From: JBCCFK01 sp965262315
GTDB lineage: Bacteria; Actinomycetota; Acidimicrobiia; Acidimicrobiales; UBA8592
Length of the DNA stretch: 39,027 nt
NCBI GenBank assembly: GCA_965262315.1
Contig: CBDHFJ010000172.1
Span: forward strand, 1-39,027
Direction of reading: 5' to 3'
In this document: positions 9,944-18,219 of the stretch, piece after piece
How the letters are laid out: every line of letters starts with the position of its first letter
Numbering within the stretch: position 1 is the first letter of the stretch
The notes under the pieces: model-generated
Database searches by the model: none
The model's input: the letters and a program-made list of their open reading frames with translations, nothing else
Told to the model about the DNA's origin: nothing
Translations under genes and position numbers: made by a program

Positions 9944-10325
9944 GTGCCGGCCCGAGCCCGCCGGGCGAAGCTGCGGTTGCGACTGCGACTGCGAAGAGAA
10001 ACAGTCGAGCCGGCCAGAGGCTCCCCCCTCCAGAGGCCCCGGGCCGGCTCGACCGTCCTGGCGCATCGTGTGCGCTCGGGAGAATCCGAGCAGATCTGCG
10101 CTGGGAAGTCTGCGCGGGTGGGCCAATCGTCACCGAAACGCAACCTTGCTTGCACGGCCCCGTAACCGACGCAATCGGACCTCCGGATTCGCCTCACGTT
10201 CTGTCACGAACCTGTCGTGCCCCAGGGGCAACAGGTCCCACAGGAGGCACACCTACGTGGTCGCAACGTCTCGGACAGGCAAATCGTTCGACCCGGCCGA
10301 TCGGGTTCGTCATCATCGTGCGGCC
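9944..10325. other. Divergent intergenic region without a recognisable gene
   Basis: About 380 bp between the minus-strand acyl-CoA synthetase and the plus-strand AAA ATPase. It contains the left-gene promoter, a long inverted repeat at 10004-10053 and a possible -10 hexamer CATCGT (10314-10319) six bases before the ATPase start. I find no convincing coding frame, tRNA or insertion-sequence trace. Confidence 0.5.
10004..10053. repeat. Perfect 12-bp inverted repeat with C-rich loop
   Basis: GTCGAGCCGGCC at 10004-10015 is the exact reverse complement of GGCCGGCTCGAC at 10042-10053. The 26-nt loop contains six consecutive C and two copies of CCAGAGG. No U-run follows. As RNA this would be a very stable hairpin. 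It may be part of a small RNA or a 5'-region element. Confidence 0.55.
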
Positions 10326-11381
10326 ATGACGAACACGCTCCAGACGACGACGGCGCTGCACGCGCCTCCAGAGCCCCAGGGTGCACTCTGGGCCGCGTTC
10401 GTCGCGCCCTTCCTGACGGGCGACGAGCCGCACCTGCGGCGCCTCGACGCACCGTCGGAGAGCCGAGCGGACGAGCTGGTACCGCTCGGCACGATCGTCC
10501 GTACGATCCGCCAGCCGGGTGGGACGCACGTCCTGGCGGTCACGACCCATGCGACGATCCTCGTCCAGCAGTGGGCCACCCACGGGGCCACGATGTGGTT
10601 GCGCGCCGCATCGGTCGAGGACCTCGACAAGGCCGTCGCCGACGCCGAGGCGCGTATGCCCGAGCCCGTGGCGCGCGATCACCTGGTGCCCGTGGACTTC
10701 TGGCAGGTCAACAACGGGGCCTACACGACGAGCCGGACCATCGAGACGCCGGCGTGGGACGACGCGATCCGGAACTATCCGAGCGATGTGCGAGCCGACC
10801 TCGATCGTCTGCGCGACGCAGCGTTCGACCTCGACGGCAGTCGGATCATCCTGTGGCACGGCCCTCCGGGCACTGGGAAGACCTCGGCCATTCGTGCGCT
10901 CACCCGAGCCTGGCGTGAGCGGGCCCGGGTGCAGGTCGTGCTCGACCCCGAGCTCGTGTTCGCCCGCGCATCGACGCTGATGGAGGTCCTCGTCGGCGAC
11001 GACGAGGCCGAGCAGTGGCGCCTGTTGGTGGTCGAGGACGCCGACGAGCTCCTCCGCTCAGACGCGAAGCATCGTGTCGGTCAGGCGCTGAGCCGGCTGC
11101 TGAACCTCTCCGACGGGATTCTCGGTCAGGGCATCCGGGTGCTGGTGCTGATCACCACGAACGAGCCGATCGAGCGCCTCCATCCGGCGCTGATCCGGCC
11201 AGGCCGATGTCTGATGGAGACCGAGTTCGGTCGGTTCCCGCGCCGCGAGGCCGTCGAGTGGTTCGGCGACGGTCTCCCGTCCGGGTCGGACTTCTCGCTC
11301 GCCGAGTTGACCGCGCTGCGGCGGGGCGAACCCCTCCCCGACCCCGACGGCGACGACGAGCTGCCGGGCCAGTACCTCTGA
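10326..11381 (+). CDS. AAA family ATPase with DUF5925-type N-terminal domain
   Basis: A 351-aa protein. The N-terminal 150 residues match the DUF5925-type region found before AAA domains in Actinobacteria. The AAA module has Walker A GPPGTGKTS (179-187), Walker B LLVVEDADEL (233-242), sensor-1 ITTNE (276-280) and the RPGR arginine-finger region (291-294). The sequence LHGPPGTGKTSA..L...WR and KH..GQALSRLLNL.DG.LGQG is characteristic of the group. It should be a cytoplasmic ATP-driven remodeller; its substrate is unknown. The ATG 10326 is preceded six bases upstream by CATCGT, a weak -10 match, with no Shine-Dalgarno sequence. It starts a plus-strand run that continues to the nitroreductase. 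Confidence 0.85.
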   Translation: MTNTLQTTTALHAPPEPQGALWAAFVAPFLTGDEPHLRRLDAPSESRADELVPLGTIVRTIRQPGGTHVLAVTTHATILVQQWATHGATMWLRAASVEDLDKAVADAEARMPEPVARDHLVPVDFWQVNNGAYTTSRTIETPAWDDAIRNYPSDVRADLDRLRDAAFDLDGSRIILWHGPPGTGKTSAIRALTRAWRERARVQVVLDPELVFARASTLMEVLVGDDEAEQWRLLVVEDADELLRSDAKHRVGQALSRLLNLSDGILGQGIRVLVLITTNEPIERLHPALIRPGRCLMETEFGRFPRREAVEWFGDGLPSGSDFSLAELTALRRGEPLPDPDGDDELPGQYL

Positions 11382-11438
11382 GATCGGGACGGGGAGGGCG
11401 GGTCACCGTCCCCGTCCCGATGGAGGTGTCCCGCGCAC

Positions 11439-11444
11439 TAACGT
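11439..11444 (+). promoter_or_regulatory. -10 hexamer TAACGT, probable leaderless promoter
   Basis: TAACGT lies eight bases before GTG 11453 and matches TANNNT. It would drive the small membrane peptide and probably the P450, YbaK-like and nitroreductase genes behind it. Confidence 0.5.
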
Positions 11445-11452
11445 GGACCGCC

Positions 11453-11566
11453 GTGGCCATGAACAAAAACACCCAACGCATCGTCGCGGCGCTGCTGGTC
11501 TTCGCCATGATCGCCGGCATCGTCATTGCCATCTTCAGCGGCACCGCCGAGGGCCTCGGCCTCTGA
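11453..11566 (+). CDS. Small single-pass membrane peptide
   Basis: A 37-aa ORF from GTG 11453 (or 35 aa from ATG 11459). A polar, basic N-terminus MNKNTQR is followed by one hydrophobic helix IVAALLVFAMIAGIVIAIF and a short tail. The reading is supported by the TAACGT box upstream, the clean membrane helix and the tight spacing: its stop is 8 bp before the P450 start. Function unknown. In context it might be a membrane micropeptide partner, but nothing shows which protein it contacts. Confidence 0.6.
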   Translation: MAMNKNTQRIVAALLVFAMIAGIVIAIFSGTAEGLGL

Positions 11567-11574
11567 CCTCGGAC

Positions 11575-12786
11575 ATGGCCGACCAGCCCGGGCCCGTCGA
11601 CATCTCGGCGGCCGAGTCCTACGTCGACGGGCCGCCCCACCACTGGTTCGAGTGGCTGCGCCGCCACGACCCCGTGCACTGGCAGGACATGGCGGGCCAG
11701 CGTGGCTACTGGGCCATCACCCGCCATGCCGACGTGGTCGACGTGTCACGCCAACCGCTGCTGTTCTCGGCGTCCGAGGGCGGCATCGTCCTCGAGGACA
11801 TGGACGGCCAGCGGCTGGCGATGATGCGCAAGATGCTGCTGGCGATGGATCCACCCCAGCACGTCGAGTACCGCAAGCAGGTCTCGGGTGAGTTCAAGGC
11901 CCGGGTCATCGCCCAGCTCGAGGGCCGCATCCGGACGATCTGCCGCCAGATCATGGATCGCGCCGCCGAGGCGAGCGAGGTCGACTTCGTGCACGACGTG
12001 TGCTCGCATCTGCCGTCGCAGGTGATCGGCGAGTTGATGGGGCTTCCCGAGGCCGACTGGCCTCTGATCCACCAGATGTCGGAGCGCAACTCGGGGGGCC
12101 AGGATCCCGACATCAACCCCGACCCCGACGACCGCGGCCGGGCCTCGGTCGAGATGGCGATGTACGCGATCGACTTCGCCCAGGCCCGTCGAGCAGCAGC
12201 GGCCACTCCCGACGACCTCACCTCGGTCATCCTGCATGCCGACTTCGGCGGCGAGCCGATGTCGGACGCCGACTTCGGGGCGTTCTTCGTCCAGCTGGTC
12301 ACCGCCGGGAACGACACCACCCGCACGATGCTGTCGTCGGGACTCGACGCGCTGCTCGACCACCCCGACCAGCTCGCGCTGCTCCGCACCGACCGCTCGC
12401 TCATCCCGTCGGCGGTCGAGGAGATCCTGCGCTGGGCCAACCCGCTCCACTACTTCCGGCGCACGGCCACCGCGGACGCCGTGGTCGGTGGCACCGAGAT
12501 CGCCGCCGGCGACAAGCTGGCGATGATGTACACGTCCGCCAACCGCGACGAGGACGTCTTCGTCGACCCGCACCGGTTCGACATCACCCGAGACCCCAAC
12601 CCGCACCTGTCGTTCGGCATCGCCGAACACTTCTGCCTCGGTGTGCACCTGGCCCGCCTCGAAGGCCGTGTCTTCTTCGACGAGCTCCTCGACCGCTTCG
12701 ACAGCATCGAACGTACGGGTGCCCCGACCCGCCAGCGCAGCAACCTCAACAACTCCCTCAAGCAGTTGCCCGTCCGGCTCGTCTGA
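11575..12786 (+). CDS. Cytochrome P450
   Basis: A 403-aa bacterial class I P450. It shows the I-helix oxygen-activation motif AGNDTTR (244-250), the ExxR pair Glu283/Arg286, and the heme loop FGIAEHFCLG with Cys354 as iron ligand. The Asn in AGNDTTR is the usual variant of actinobacterial P450s in the CYP125/CYP142/CYP124 neighbourhood, several of which hydroxylate sterol or branched-lipid side chains; assignment to that group is inference. It needs a ferredoxin and reductase, neither of which is in the window. Located 8 bp after the membrane peptide and 3 bp before the YbaK-like gene, so likely one transcript. Confidence 0.92.
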   Translation: MADQPGPVDISAAESYVDGPPHHWFEWLRRHDPVHWQDMAGQRGYWAITRHADVVDVSRQPLLFSASEGGIVLEDMDGQRLAMMRKMLLAMDPPQHVEYRKQVSGEFKARVIAQLEGRIRTICRQIMDRAAEASEVDFVHDVCSHLPSQVIGELMGLPEADWPLIHQMSERNSGGQDPDINPDPDDRGRASVEMAMYAIDFAQARRAAAATPDDLTSVILHADFGGEPMSDADFGAFFVQLVTAGNDTTRTMLSSGLDALLDHPDQLALLRTDRSLIPSAVEEILRWANPLHYFRRTATADAVVGGTEIAAGDKLAMMYTSANRDEDVFVDPHRFDITRDPNPHLSFGIAEHFCLGVHLARLEGRVFFDELLDRFDSIERTGAPTRQRSNLNNSLKQLPVRLV

Positions 12787-12789
12787 CCG

Positions 12790-13257
12790 ATGACGCCGGC
12801 CGTCCTCGCCCTCGAAGCATCGGGACTCGACTTCCGCATCGTCGAGTACGACCACGACCCTGCGGCCGAGAGCTACGGCGACGAGGCGGCAGCGGCCACG
12901 GGTGCCGAGCCGTCGCAGATCTTCAAGACGTTGCTGGCAGAGCTGCCCGACGGCGAGATCGTCGTCGGCGTCGTGCCCGTCGTCTCGCTGCTCGACCTCA
13001 AGGCCATCGCCCGAGCTGCCGGCGCCAAGAAGGCCGCCATGGCCGACCCGGCGGTCGCCGAACGTCGCACCGGCTACGTGGTCGGCGGCATCTCGCCGTT
13101 CGGCCAGCGCCAGCGCCACCGCACCTTCGTCGACGAGTCGGCCGAGCTGTGGGACGAGGTCTACGTCAGCGGTGGTCGGCGCGGGCTCGAGGTGATCGTG
13201 TCGTCCGAGGCCTTCCCCACCCTCCTCGATGCCACCTTCGTCGACCTGACAGGATGA
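12790..13257 (+). CDS. ybaK: YbaK/EbsC-family aminoacyl-tRNA deacylase
   Basis: A 155-aa protein of normal YbaK length. It carries IFKTLLAE (about 38-45), KAIARAAGAKKAAMADP with the conserved lysines, and TGYVVGGISPFGQ (about 93-105), the hallmark of the family. Family members hydrolyse mischarged Cys-tRNA(Pro) or related species and so protect translational fidelity. It is one codon-length after the P450 stop and is followed 25 bp later by the nitroreductase. The link to catabolism is not obvious and may be only positional. Confidence 0.9.
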   Translation: MTPAVLALEASGLDFRIVEYDHDPAAESYGDEAAAATGAEPSQIFKTLLAELPDGEIVVGVVPVVSLLDLKAIARAAGAKKAAMADPAVAERRTGYVVGGISPFGQRQRHRTFVDESAELWDEVYVSGGRRGLEVIVSSEAFPTLLDATFVDLTG

Positions 13258-13282
13258 GCCGCACCGTCGCACAGGAGCCCAC

Positions 13283-13948
13283 ATGCCGATCGACACCACC
13301 GACCTCGACACCGTGATGCGCACCACGTTCGCCTGCCGCGAATGGACCGACGACCCGGTCACCGACGAGGAGATCGAGGAGATCGTCGACCTCGCCCGCT
13401 TCGCCCCCTCCGGGGGCAATCGCCAACCGAATCGGCTCGTGGCCGTGCGCGACCCCGAGACCAAACGGGCGATCCGCCTCGCGTCCGAGCCGGTGATGCG
13501 GGTCTACTTCCAGCAGACGATGGCCGGTGAGGCCCCGTGGAACACGATCCACCCGACCTCGGTCGACCTCGACGAGCACTGGATCTCCGACGGAACCTTC
13601 GACTTCGTGTCCTTCATCGAGAAGGCGCCCGTGTTGCTCGTGGTCGGCTGCGACCTGTCGGTGGTGGCGTCGTTCGACAGCCGACTCGACCGCGTCGGGG
13701 TCATCAGCGGCGCGTCGATCTACCCGTTCGCGTGGAGCCTGCTCCTCGCCGCCCGCAGCCGTGGCCTCGGAGGCGTCATGACGACGATGGCCGCCGGTAG
13801 CGAGTCCGACGTCCAGCACCTGCTCGGGTTCCCACCCCATGTCGCCGTCGCCGCGGTGCTGCCGATCGGCCGACCCGTGAAGCAGCTCACCAAGCTGAGG
13901 CGCGCGCCCGTGTCGGACATTCTCCGGCACGAACGCTGGACCGACTGA
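13283..13948 (+). CDS. Nitroreductase-family FMN protein
   Basis: A 221-aa protein. The N-terminal signature R(E)WTDDPVTDEEIEEIVDLARFAPSGGNRQPN contains the FMN-phosphate-binding Arg and the PSGGN(x)QP loop. A C-terminal stretch GLGGVMTTMA resembles the usual second FMN-contact region. The family uses NAD(P)H and FMN to reduce nitro groups, quinones or other acceptors, and some members dehalogenate or reduce enones; the substrate here is unknown. ATG 13283 has CAGGAG seven bases upstream. The gene is convergent with the CMD-family gene, with 3 bp between the stops. Confidence 0.88.
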   Translation: MPIDTTDLDTVMRTTFACREWTDDPVTDEEIEEIVDLARFAPSGGNRQPNRLVAVRDPETKRAIRLASEPVMRVYFQQTMAGEAPWNTIHPTSVDLDEHWISDGTFDFVSFIEKAPVLLVVGCDLSVVASFDSRLDRVGVISGASIYPFAWSLLLAARSRGLGGVMTTMAAGSESDVQHLLGFPPHVAVAAVLPIGRPVKQLTKLRRAPVSDILRHERWTD

Positions 13949-13951
13949 CGG

Positions 13952-14498
13952 CTACCAGCCCTCGAGGAAGTCGTCGAGGGGCACACCGAGCGTGCGGAGC
14001 GCCATCGACACCAACGTGTACTGCCCGACGGCGAACACCAGATCCATCGTCTGCTGCTCGCTGAAGTGGGTGCCGAGCGCAGCCCAGGGTCTCGTCGGAG
14101 ATGCGCTTGTCCTCGTGGAGCTCGTCGGTGGCCACCAGAACGAGCCGGTCGGTCTCGGACCAGCCATCAGCCTCGGGGCCGGCCTTCACCAGCTCGACCT
14201 CGTCACGGCTGAGACCTGCGTCCATCCCGATCACCCGATGCTGGGAGAACTCGTACTCGGACTGGCAGAGCCATCCGATCCGCAGGATCGCCAGCTCGCG
14301 ATCCCGGGGTGACAACGTCGACTTGTAGAGCACGTGGTTCGCGAAGACCATCCAGCGCCTCGCCAGGTCGGGGTGGCGGGCGATGGTCCGGAAGATGTTC
14401 CACGGCCGTCCGGCATCCAGCATCGGCTGCATCAGCTCGAGGGCCTTGCCCTCCAGCTCGTCGTCGGTCAGCGGGGCAAGGCGAGGCTCGTCACTCAT
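13952..14498 (-). CDS. Carboxymuconolactone-decarboxylase (CMD/AhpD-like) protein, one-base frameshift
   Basis: From ATG 14498 the frame gives an AhpD/CMD-type core (RDRELAILRIGWLCQSEYEFSQH, GLSRDEVELV) for about 135 residues. At the GGG run 14088-14090 (CCC on the coding strand) the frame shifts by one. The other frame then supplies the expected end, from WAALGTHFSEQQTMDLVF to DDFLEGW, with TAG at 13952-13954. Removing one C rebuilds TWAALGTHF and a protein of about 181 aa. The family includes gamma-carboxymuconolactone decarboxylases and peroxidase-linked AhpD proteins; the exact reaction is unknown. A GAGGAT box six bases before the ATG suggests a leaderless promoter. Confidence 0.8.
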
Positions 14499-14529
14499 GG
14501 CCGCATCCTCGCACAGCCGGACGCTGGCT

Positions 14530-15057
14530 TCAGCCGGCCGCGGCCGGAGACGCCTTCCTCGGTCGCAGGAAGAAGAGCAGGGCACCCACTGCGACGACGC
14601 CCACCCCCAGGAGGACCAGCCCGCCCGCTCGGTTGCTCTGCTCGATGATCTCGCAGGTGTCCGAATCGGGCTCCGCGTCCGGGTCGTAGCTGAACTCGAA
14701 ACCACCGTCGTTCTCGTCGCCGTCCGCGGACGTCACCCGATAGCGCACGATGTGTGGACCGGGGTTCAGCTCTTCGTCGACAGTCACGGTGACGAAGAGC
14801 AGGTCCTCCGAGAAGACCGGTGGTCCGACGGCGACCAACCGCTCGGTGGAGCTCTCGAGGAGGTCGACGCGACCGATGTCGTCGTCGATCAGCGGCGTGG
14901 TGAACTCCAGCTCGAGGATCTCGACCTCGTTCAACACGTCGCCCGGCCCGGGACAGGCCCGGATCAGCGTCGAGTGCGCTCCCGCCGGCGGCGCCGCGGC
15001 GAGTCCCGCTGCCACGGCGGTGACGACGACGAAGATCAGGAACCGAGCTGCCCGCAC
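14530..15057 (-). CDS. CopC-domain exported protein with C-terminal membrane anchor
   Basis: A 175-aa protein from GTG 15057. A signal peptide (about residues 1-27) ends in AGA, and predicted cleavage would leave His as the first mature residue (HSTLIRACPGPGDVL), the CopC hallmark. The domain runs to about residue 130 and is followed by a C-terminal helix (GLVLLGVGVVAVGALLFFL) and a basic tail, typical of a membrane-anchored CopC. In canonical CopC the Cu(II) site uses His1 and a DxH motif; the matching place here reads SADGDEND, so the second His is replaced by Asp. The start is 8 bp after the molybdopterin oxidoreductase stop, so they are probably co-transcribed. Confidence 0.8.
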   Translation of the reverse strand: MRAARFLIFVVVTAVAAGLAAAPPAGAHSTLIRACPGPGDVLNEVEILELEFTTPLIDDDIGRVDLLESSTERLVAVGPPVFSEDLLFVTVTVDEELNPGPHIVRYRVTSADGDENDGGFEFSYDPDAEPDSDTCEIIEQSNRAGGLVLLGVGVVAVGALLFFLRPRKASPAAAG

Positions 15058-15065
15058 GGCCTGAT

Positions 15066-17123
15066 TCAACCAGCTTCGGTGACGGGTTCCACGTCGGGCA
15101 CCGGCCGAAGCGTCACCAGGTTGTCGTGGTAGACGGCGCCCTGCCCCATGTCCGAGTCGGCCTCGCGTGTCGTGGCATTGACCGACGTGCCCACCGGCGA
15201 CAGCCCCTTGGTGGTGGCGGCGACACCGCGCCGCGACGACGCGTCCACCCGAAGCGTGGCCACGAACGAGCCCCGCTCGTTGCCGACCTCGACCTGCGCG
15301 CCGTCGATCAGCGACGACGCCACGGCATCGTCGGGGTGGACGACCACCACGGCCTCGCCTGCCCGCCGATGCCTCGGGCTGCCACTGAACGTCGAGTTGA
15401 GGATGTGGTGGTTGGCCGCAGCCACCAGGGCCAGGCCACCGTCGCCGGCATCGGCCGCCTCCGACGGTGGCACGTAGTGCGGGAGCCGGCCGACACCGTG
15501 CTCCGCTGCCCGTTGGCTCACGAACTCGAAGCGCCCCGAGGCCGTGGGGAAACCCGATGCGAACGGGCGGTAGGGCGAGGTGCCGCCGAGCCGGACCCAC
15601 CCCTGCTCCTGCAGCAACTCGAGGGTCACGCCTTCGAGGGCGGGGTCGTCGCCGCGCAGCAGATCGCGCGCCAGCTCGTCGTCCGACGCGTAGAGCGCCG
15701 GCTCGTCGAGATCCATCGCCGCGGCGATCCGCCGAAAGATCTCGGTGTGGGGCAGCGCCTCGCCGGCCGGCTCGACCACCGCGTTGTTCCAGTTGACGTA
15801 GAGATGGCTGAACGAGTCGTGCAGGTCGACGTGCTCGGTCTGCATCGTGCCCGGCAGGACCAGGTCGGCGTAGGCCGTGGTGTCGGTGTGGACCTGTTCC
15901 ACGACCACCGTGAACAGATCGTCGCGAGCCAGCCCGGCACGGACCCGATCCTGCTCCGGATTCGACACCACCGGGTTGGCGGCCCAGATCATCAACGCCT
16001 TGACCGGCGGGTCGTCCACCTCGAGCAGCCCGTGCCCCAACCGGGTCATGGCCAGCGACCGCGTCGGTCCGGGCTGCAGATCGGGCCGGGTCAGGGCCGG
16101 GGTGTTCAACGCGTAGGCCGGCGATGTCGAGTAGCAGATCCCACCGCCGAGGCGCCCGTAGTCGCCGGTGACGGCCGGAATGCAGGACAGCACTCGGGAC
16201 GCCTGGCCGCCCCCGGCGTGGCGCTGCATCCCCATCGATGACCTGATCCCCGTCGCCGAGGCCGCGCCGATGCGCCGGGCCAGGTCGACGATGGCGGCCT
16301 CGTCCACACGGCAGATCGCCGCAGCGCGCGCCGCCGACCAGGACGCCAGCTCGATGTCACGGAACTCCTCCCAGCCGACGGCGTGTTCGGCCAGCCACGC
16401 CTCGTCCCATCCGCCGTGGCGGCCGAGCTCCGCCATCAGCGCCAACGCGAGCGCGCCGTCGGTTCCCGGCATGGGAGCCAGGTGCAGGTCGGCGCGAGCC
16501 GCCGTGCGTGTCCGAACCGGGTCGACGACGACCACGGTTGCACCGGCATCGCGTCCCTCCTCGATGATCGGCCACAAGTGCTGGTTGGAGGTCAGGGTGT
16601 TGGTGCCCCACAGCAGGATCAGCCCAGCGTGGCGCAGGTCCTCGGGATCCATCGCCGCCGCCGTACCCGTGGTGTAGCTCATGCCCACGTGTCCCGACAC
16701 CGAGCAGATGGTGGGCAGGTGCCGCGTCGCACCCAGATGGTGGAACAGTCGCTTCCCGGCGCCGATGACCCCCTGGATCCAGCCCACGGTGCCCGTGCCC
16801 GCGTACGGCCAGATGGCCTCGGCGCCCCAGTGGTCGATGACATCACCGAACCGCTCGGCGATCTCGGCCAACGCTTCGTCCCACGAGATCTGGACGAACT
16901 CGCCCGACCCCTTGGGACCGATCCGCCGGAGCGGATGGAGCAGACGATCCGGACTCGTGGCCCACTCCAGATAGGGGTTGACCTTCACACACAGGCCGCC
17001 CCTGGTGAACGGATGCGCGGGGTTGCCCCGGAGCTTCACCGGCTCGCCGGCCTCGTCGACGGTCACGACCCACGAGCAGGCGTCCGGACAGTCCAGTGGG
17101 CACGCACCGATCACCTCACGCAC
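15066..17123 (-). CDS. Molybdopterin-dependent oxidoreductase (DMSO-reductase superfamily)
   Basis: A 685-aa protein. The N-terminal cysteines C8-x3-C12-x3-C16-x28-C45 (CPLDCPDAC ... LCVK) would bind a [4Fe-4S] cluster. They are followed by the molybdopterin oxidoreductase domain (SWDEALAEIAERF; ICSVSGHVG near the expected Mo-ligand region; LILLWGTN; VVDPVRTRTA) and a C-terminal molybdopterin-dinucleotide-binding domain (VAAANHHILNSTF; HPDDA; GAQVEVGNERG). There is no twin-arginine leader, so it is likely cytoplasmic. The substrate is unknown; relatives act as formate-dehydrogenase-like or S/N-oxide-type enzymes. GTG 17123 has CATGCT six bases upstream. No electron-transfer subunit is adjacent. 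Confidence 0.88.
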   Translation of the reverse strand: MREVIGACPLDCPDACSWVVTVDEAGEPVKLRGNPAHPFTRGGLCVKVNPYLEWATSPDRLLHPLRRIGPKGSGEFVQISWDEALAEIAERFGDVIDHWGAEAIWPYAGTGTVGWIQGVIGAGKRLFHHLGATRHLPTICSVSGHVGMSYTTGTAAAMDPEDLRHAGLILLWGTNTLTSNQHLWPIIEEGRDAGATVVVVDPVRTRTAARADLHLAPMPGTDGALALALMAELGRHGGWDEAWLAEHAVGWEEFRDIELASWSAARAAAICRVDEAAIVDLARRIGAASATGIRSSMGMQRHAGGGQASRVLSCIPAVTGDYGRLGGGICYSTSPAYALNTPALTRPDLQPGPTRSLAMTRLGHGLLEVDDPPVKALMIWAANPVVSNPEQDRVRAGLARDDLFTVVVEQVHTDTTAYADLVLPGTMQTEHVDLHDSFSHLYVNWNNAVVEPAGEALPHTEIFRRIAAAMDLDEPALYASDDELARDLLRGDDPALEGVTLELLQEQGWVRLGGTSPYRPFASGFPTASGRFEFVSQRAAEHGVGRLPHYVPPSEAADAGDGGLALVAAANHHILNSTFSGSPRHRRAGEAVVVVHPDDAVASSLIDGAQVEVGNERGSFVATLRVDASSRRGVAATTKGLSPVGTSVNATTREADSDMGQGAVYHDNLVTLRPVPDVEPVTEAG

Positions 17124-17129
17124 CGACGC

Positions 17130-17135
17130 AGCATG
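17130..17135 (-). promoter_or_regulatory. -10-like hexamer CATGCT, probable leaderless promoter
   Basis: On the minus strand CATGCT is six bases before GTG 17123. The same hexamer at the same spacing precedes the P450 start at 18220. It differs from TANNNT only at its first base. Confidence 0.4.
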
Positions 17136-17175
17136 CCACAGTGACAGAGGAGATCAGCCCGACCAGGAGCACGCC

Positions 17176-17925
17176 GTGTCCACCCCCGAGATCCTCGTTG
17201 GCCGCGATGGCCATGTGGTGACCATCACCCTGAACCGCCCAGACGCGCTCAATGCGATCACGCCCACGATGCTCGAAACGCTGGGCGATGTCCTCGACCA
17301 ACTGCGACGCGACCCCGACGCTCGCGTCGTCGTCCTGACAGGTGCGGGCAGAGCCTTCAGCGCCGGTGTGGACCTCAAGGCCCTCGGCGACCGCGAGCTG
17401 ATCAACGGCAAGGTCGGCGACATCCTCGACCTCCCCGCCCGGCGGGTCACCGACCTGCTGAGCACCATGCCCGCGATCACCGTCGCCAAGGTCAACGGGT
17501 TCTGCTTCACCGGCGCGCTCGAGCTGGCCCTCGCCTGCGATGTCGTCGCTGCTGCCGATGAGGCGAAGTTCGGCGACACCCATGCGAAGTTCGGCCTCCG
17601 GCCCACCTGGGGCATGAGCGCGCGTCTGCCGCGTCTCGTCGGCCTGGCGGCCGCTCGCGAGCTCTCCCTGACCGCACGCACGTTCACCGGCACCGAGGCG
17701 AAGGCTCTGGGCATGGTCGCCGTCGCGGCGCCGCTCGACCAGCTCGACCACACCGTCGACGAGCTGGTGGCGACGATGGTCGCCAACAGTCCCGGGTCGT
17801 TGCGGGCCTACAAGGACCTGTACCGCCAGACCGCCGAACTCCCCCTCGGCGACGCGCTGCGGTACGAGGCCGACACCGACTACGGCATCGACGACACCGA
17901 CGACCGGATCGCCGATTTCCGCTGA
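17176..17925 (+). CDS. Enoyl-CoA hydratase/isomerase (crotonase) family protein
   Basis: A 249-aa protein from GTG 17176, chosen because AGGAG lies six bases upstream. The crotonase fold shows the oxyanion-hole stretches GAGRAFSAGVDL (about 56-67) and VNGFCFTGALELALACD (about 106-122). The Glu in GALEL (about 116) matches one catalytic Glu of hydratases. The place of the second, usually FGxPE, reads FGDTHAKFGL, as in many actinobacterial EchA paralogues, so the reaction may be isomerisation or hydration of an unusual enoyl-CoA. It should act in beta-oxidation-type pathways. It is divergent from the molybdopterin oxidoreductase. Confidence 0.88.
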   Translation: MSTPEILVGRDGHVVTITLNRPDALNAITPTMLETLGDVLDQLRRDPDARVVVLTGAGRAFSAGVDLKALGDRELINGKVGDILDLPARRVTDLLSTMPAITVAKVNGFCFTGALELALACDVVAAADEAKFGDTHAKFGLRPTWGMSARLPRLVGLAAARELSLTARTFTGTEAKALGMVAVAAPLDQLDHTVDELVATMVANSPGSLRAYKDLYRQTAELPLGDALRYEADTDYGIDDTDDRIADFR

Positions 17926-18129
17926 CGCGGCGCACACACTGGCCACAGGCGCCACTCCGGCCACTCGCGCCCCAGAAGTCCGAGATGACCAGCCGTTTTG
18001 AACCCCGGCCGGAGGCATGCCTACGATTTTCGTGCGCCGGGCGCCCGGGGCACCAACGCAGAGGCACGATGGCACCGCCGGACGAACGGCGTGGCATCCG
18101 CACGACACGAAGAGCATGGGACTGAAGCG

Positions 18130-18166
18130 CTGCGGGGCTGCAGCCGACGACGTGCCGGCCCCGCAG
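18130..18166. repeat. 9-bp inverted repeat upstream of the P450
   Basis: CTGCGGGGC (18130-18138) and GCCCCGCAG (18158-18166) are exact reverse complements separated by 19 bases. The element ends 54 bp before the P450 start and lies upstream of its probable -10 box, so it could be an operator or the terminator-like end of an unseen transcript. Confidence 0.35.
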
Positions 18167-18207
18167 TTGCGCGTGGGAACCGAGTTCGGCCCGCCCGGCA
18201 CGCGTGC

Positions 18208-18213
18208 CATGCT
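18208..18213 (+). promoter_or_regulatory. -10-like hexamer CATGCT, probable leaderless promoter
   Basis: CATGCT plus six bases (GGCGCC) directly precedes ATG 18220. It is the same hexamer and spacing as before the molybdopterin oxidoreductase gene. Confidence 0.4.
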
Positions 18214-18219
18214 GGCGCC

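Larger units (their letters stand above)
17926..18219. other. Intergenic region before the second P450
   Basis: About 294 bp. It contains a 9-bp inverted repeat (18130-18166) and a -10-like CATGCT (18208-18213). I see no supported coding frame or RNA gene. Confidence 0.4.
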
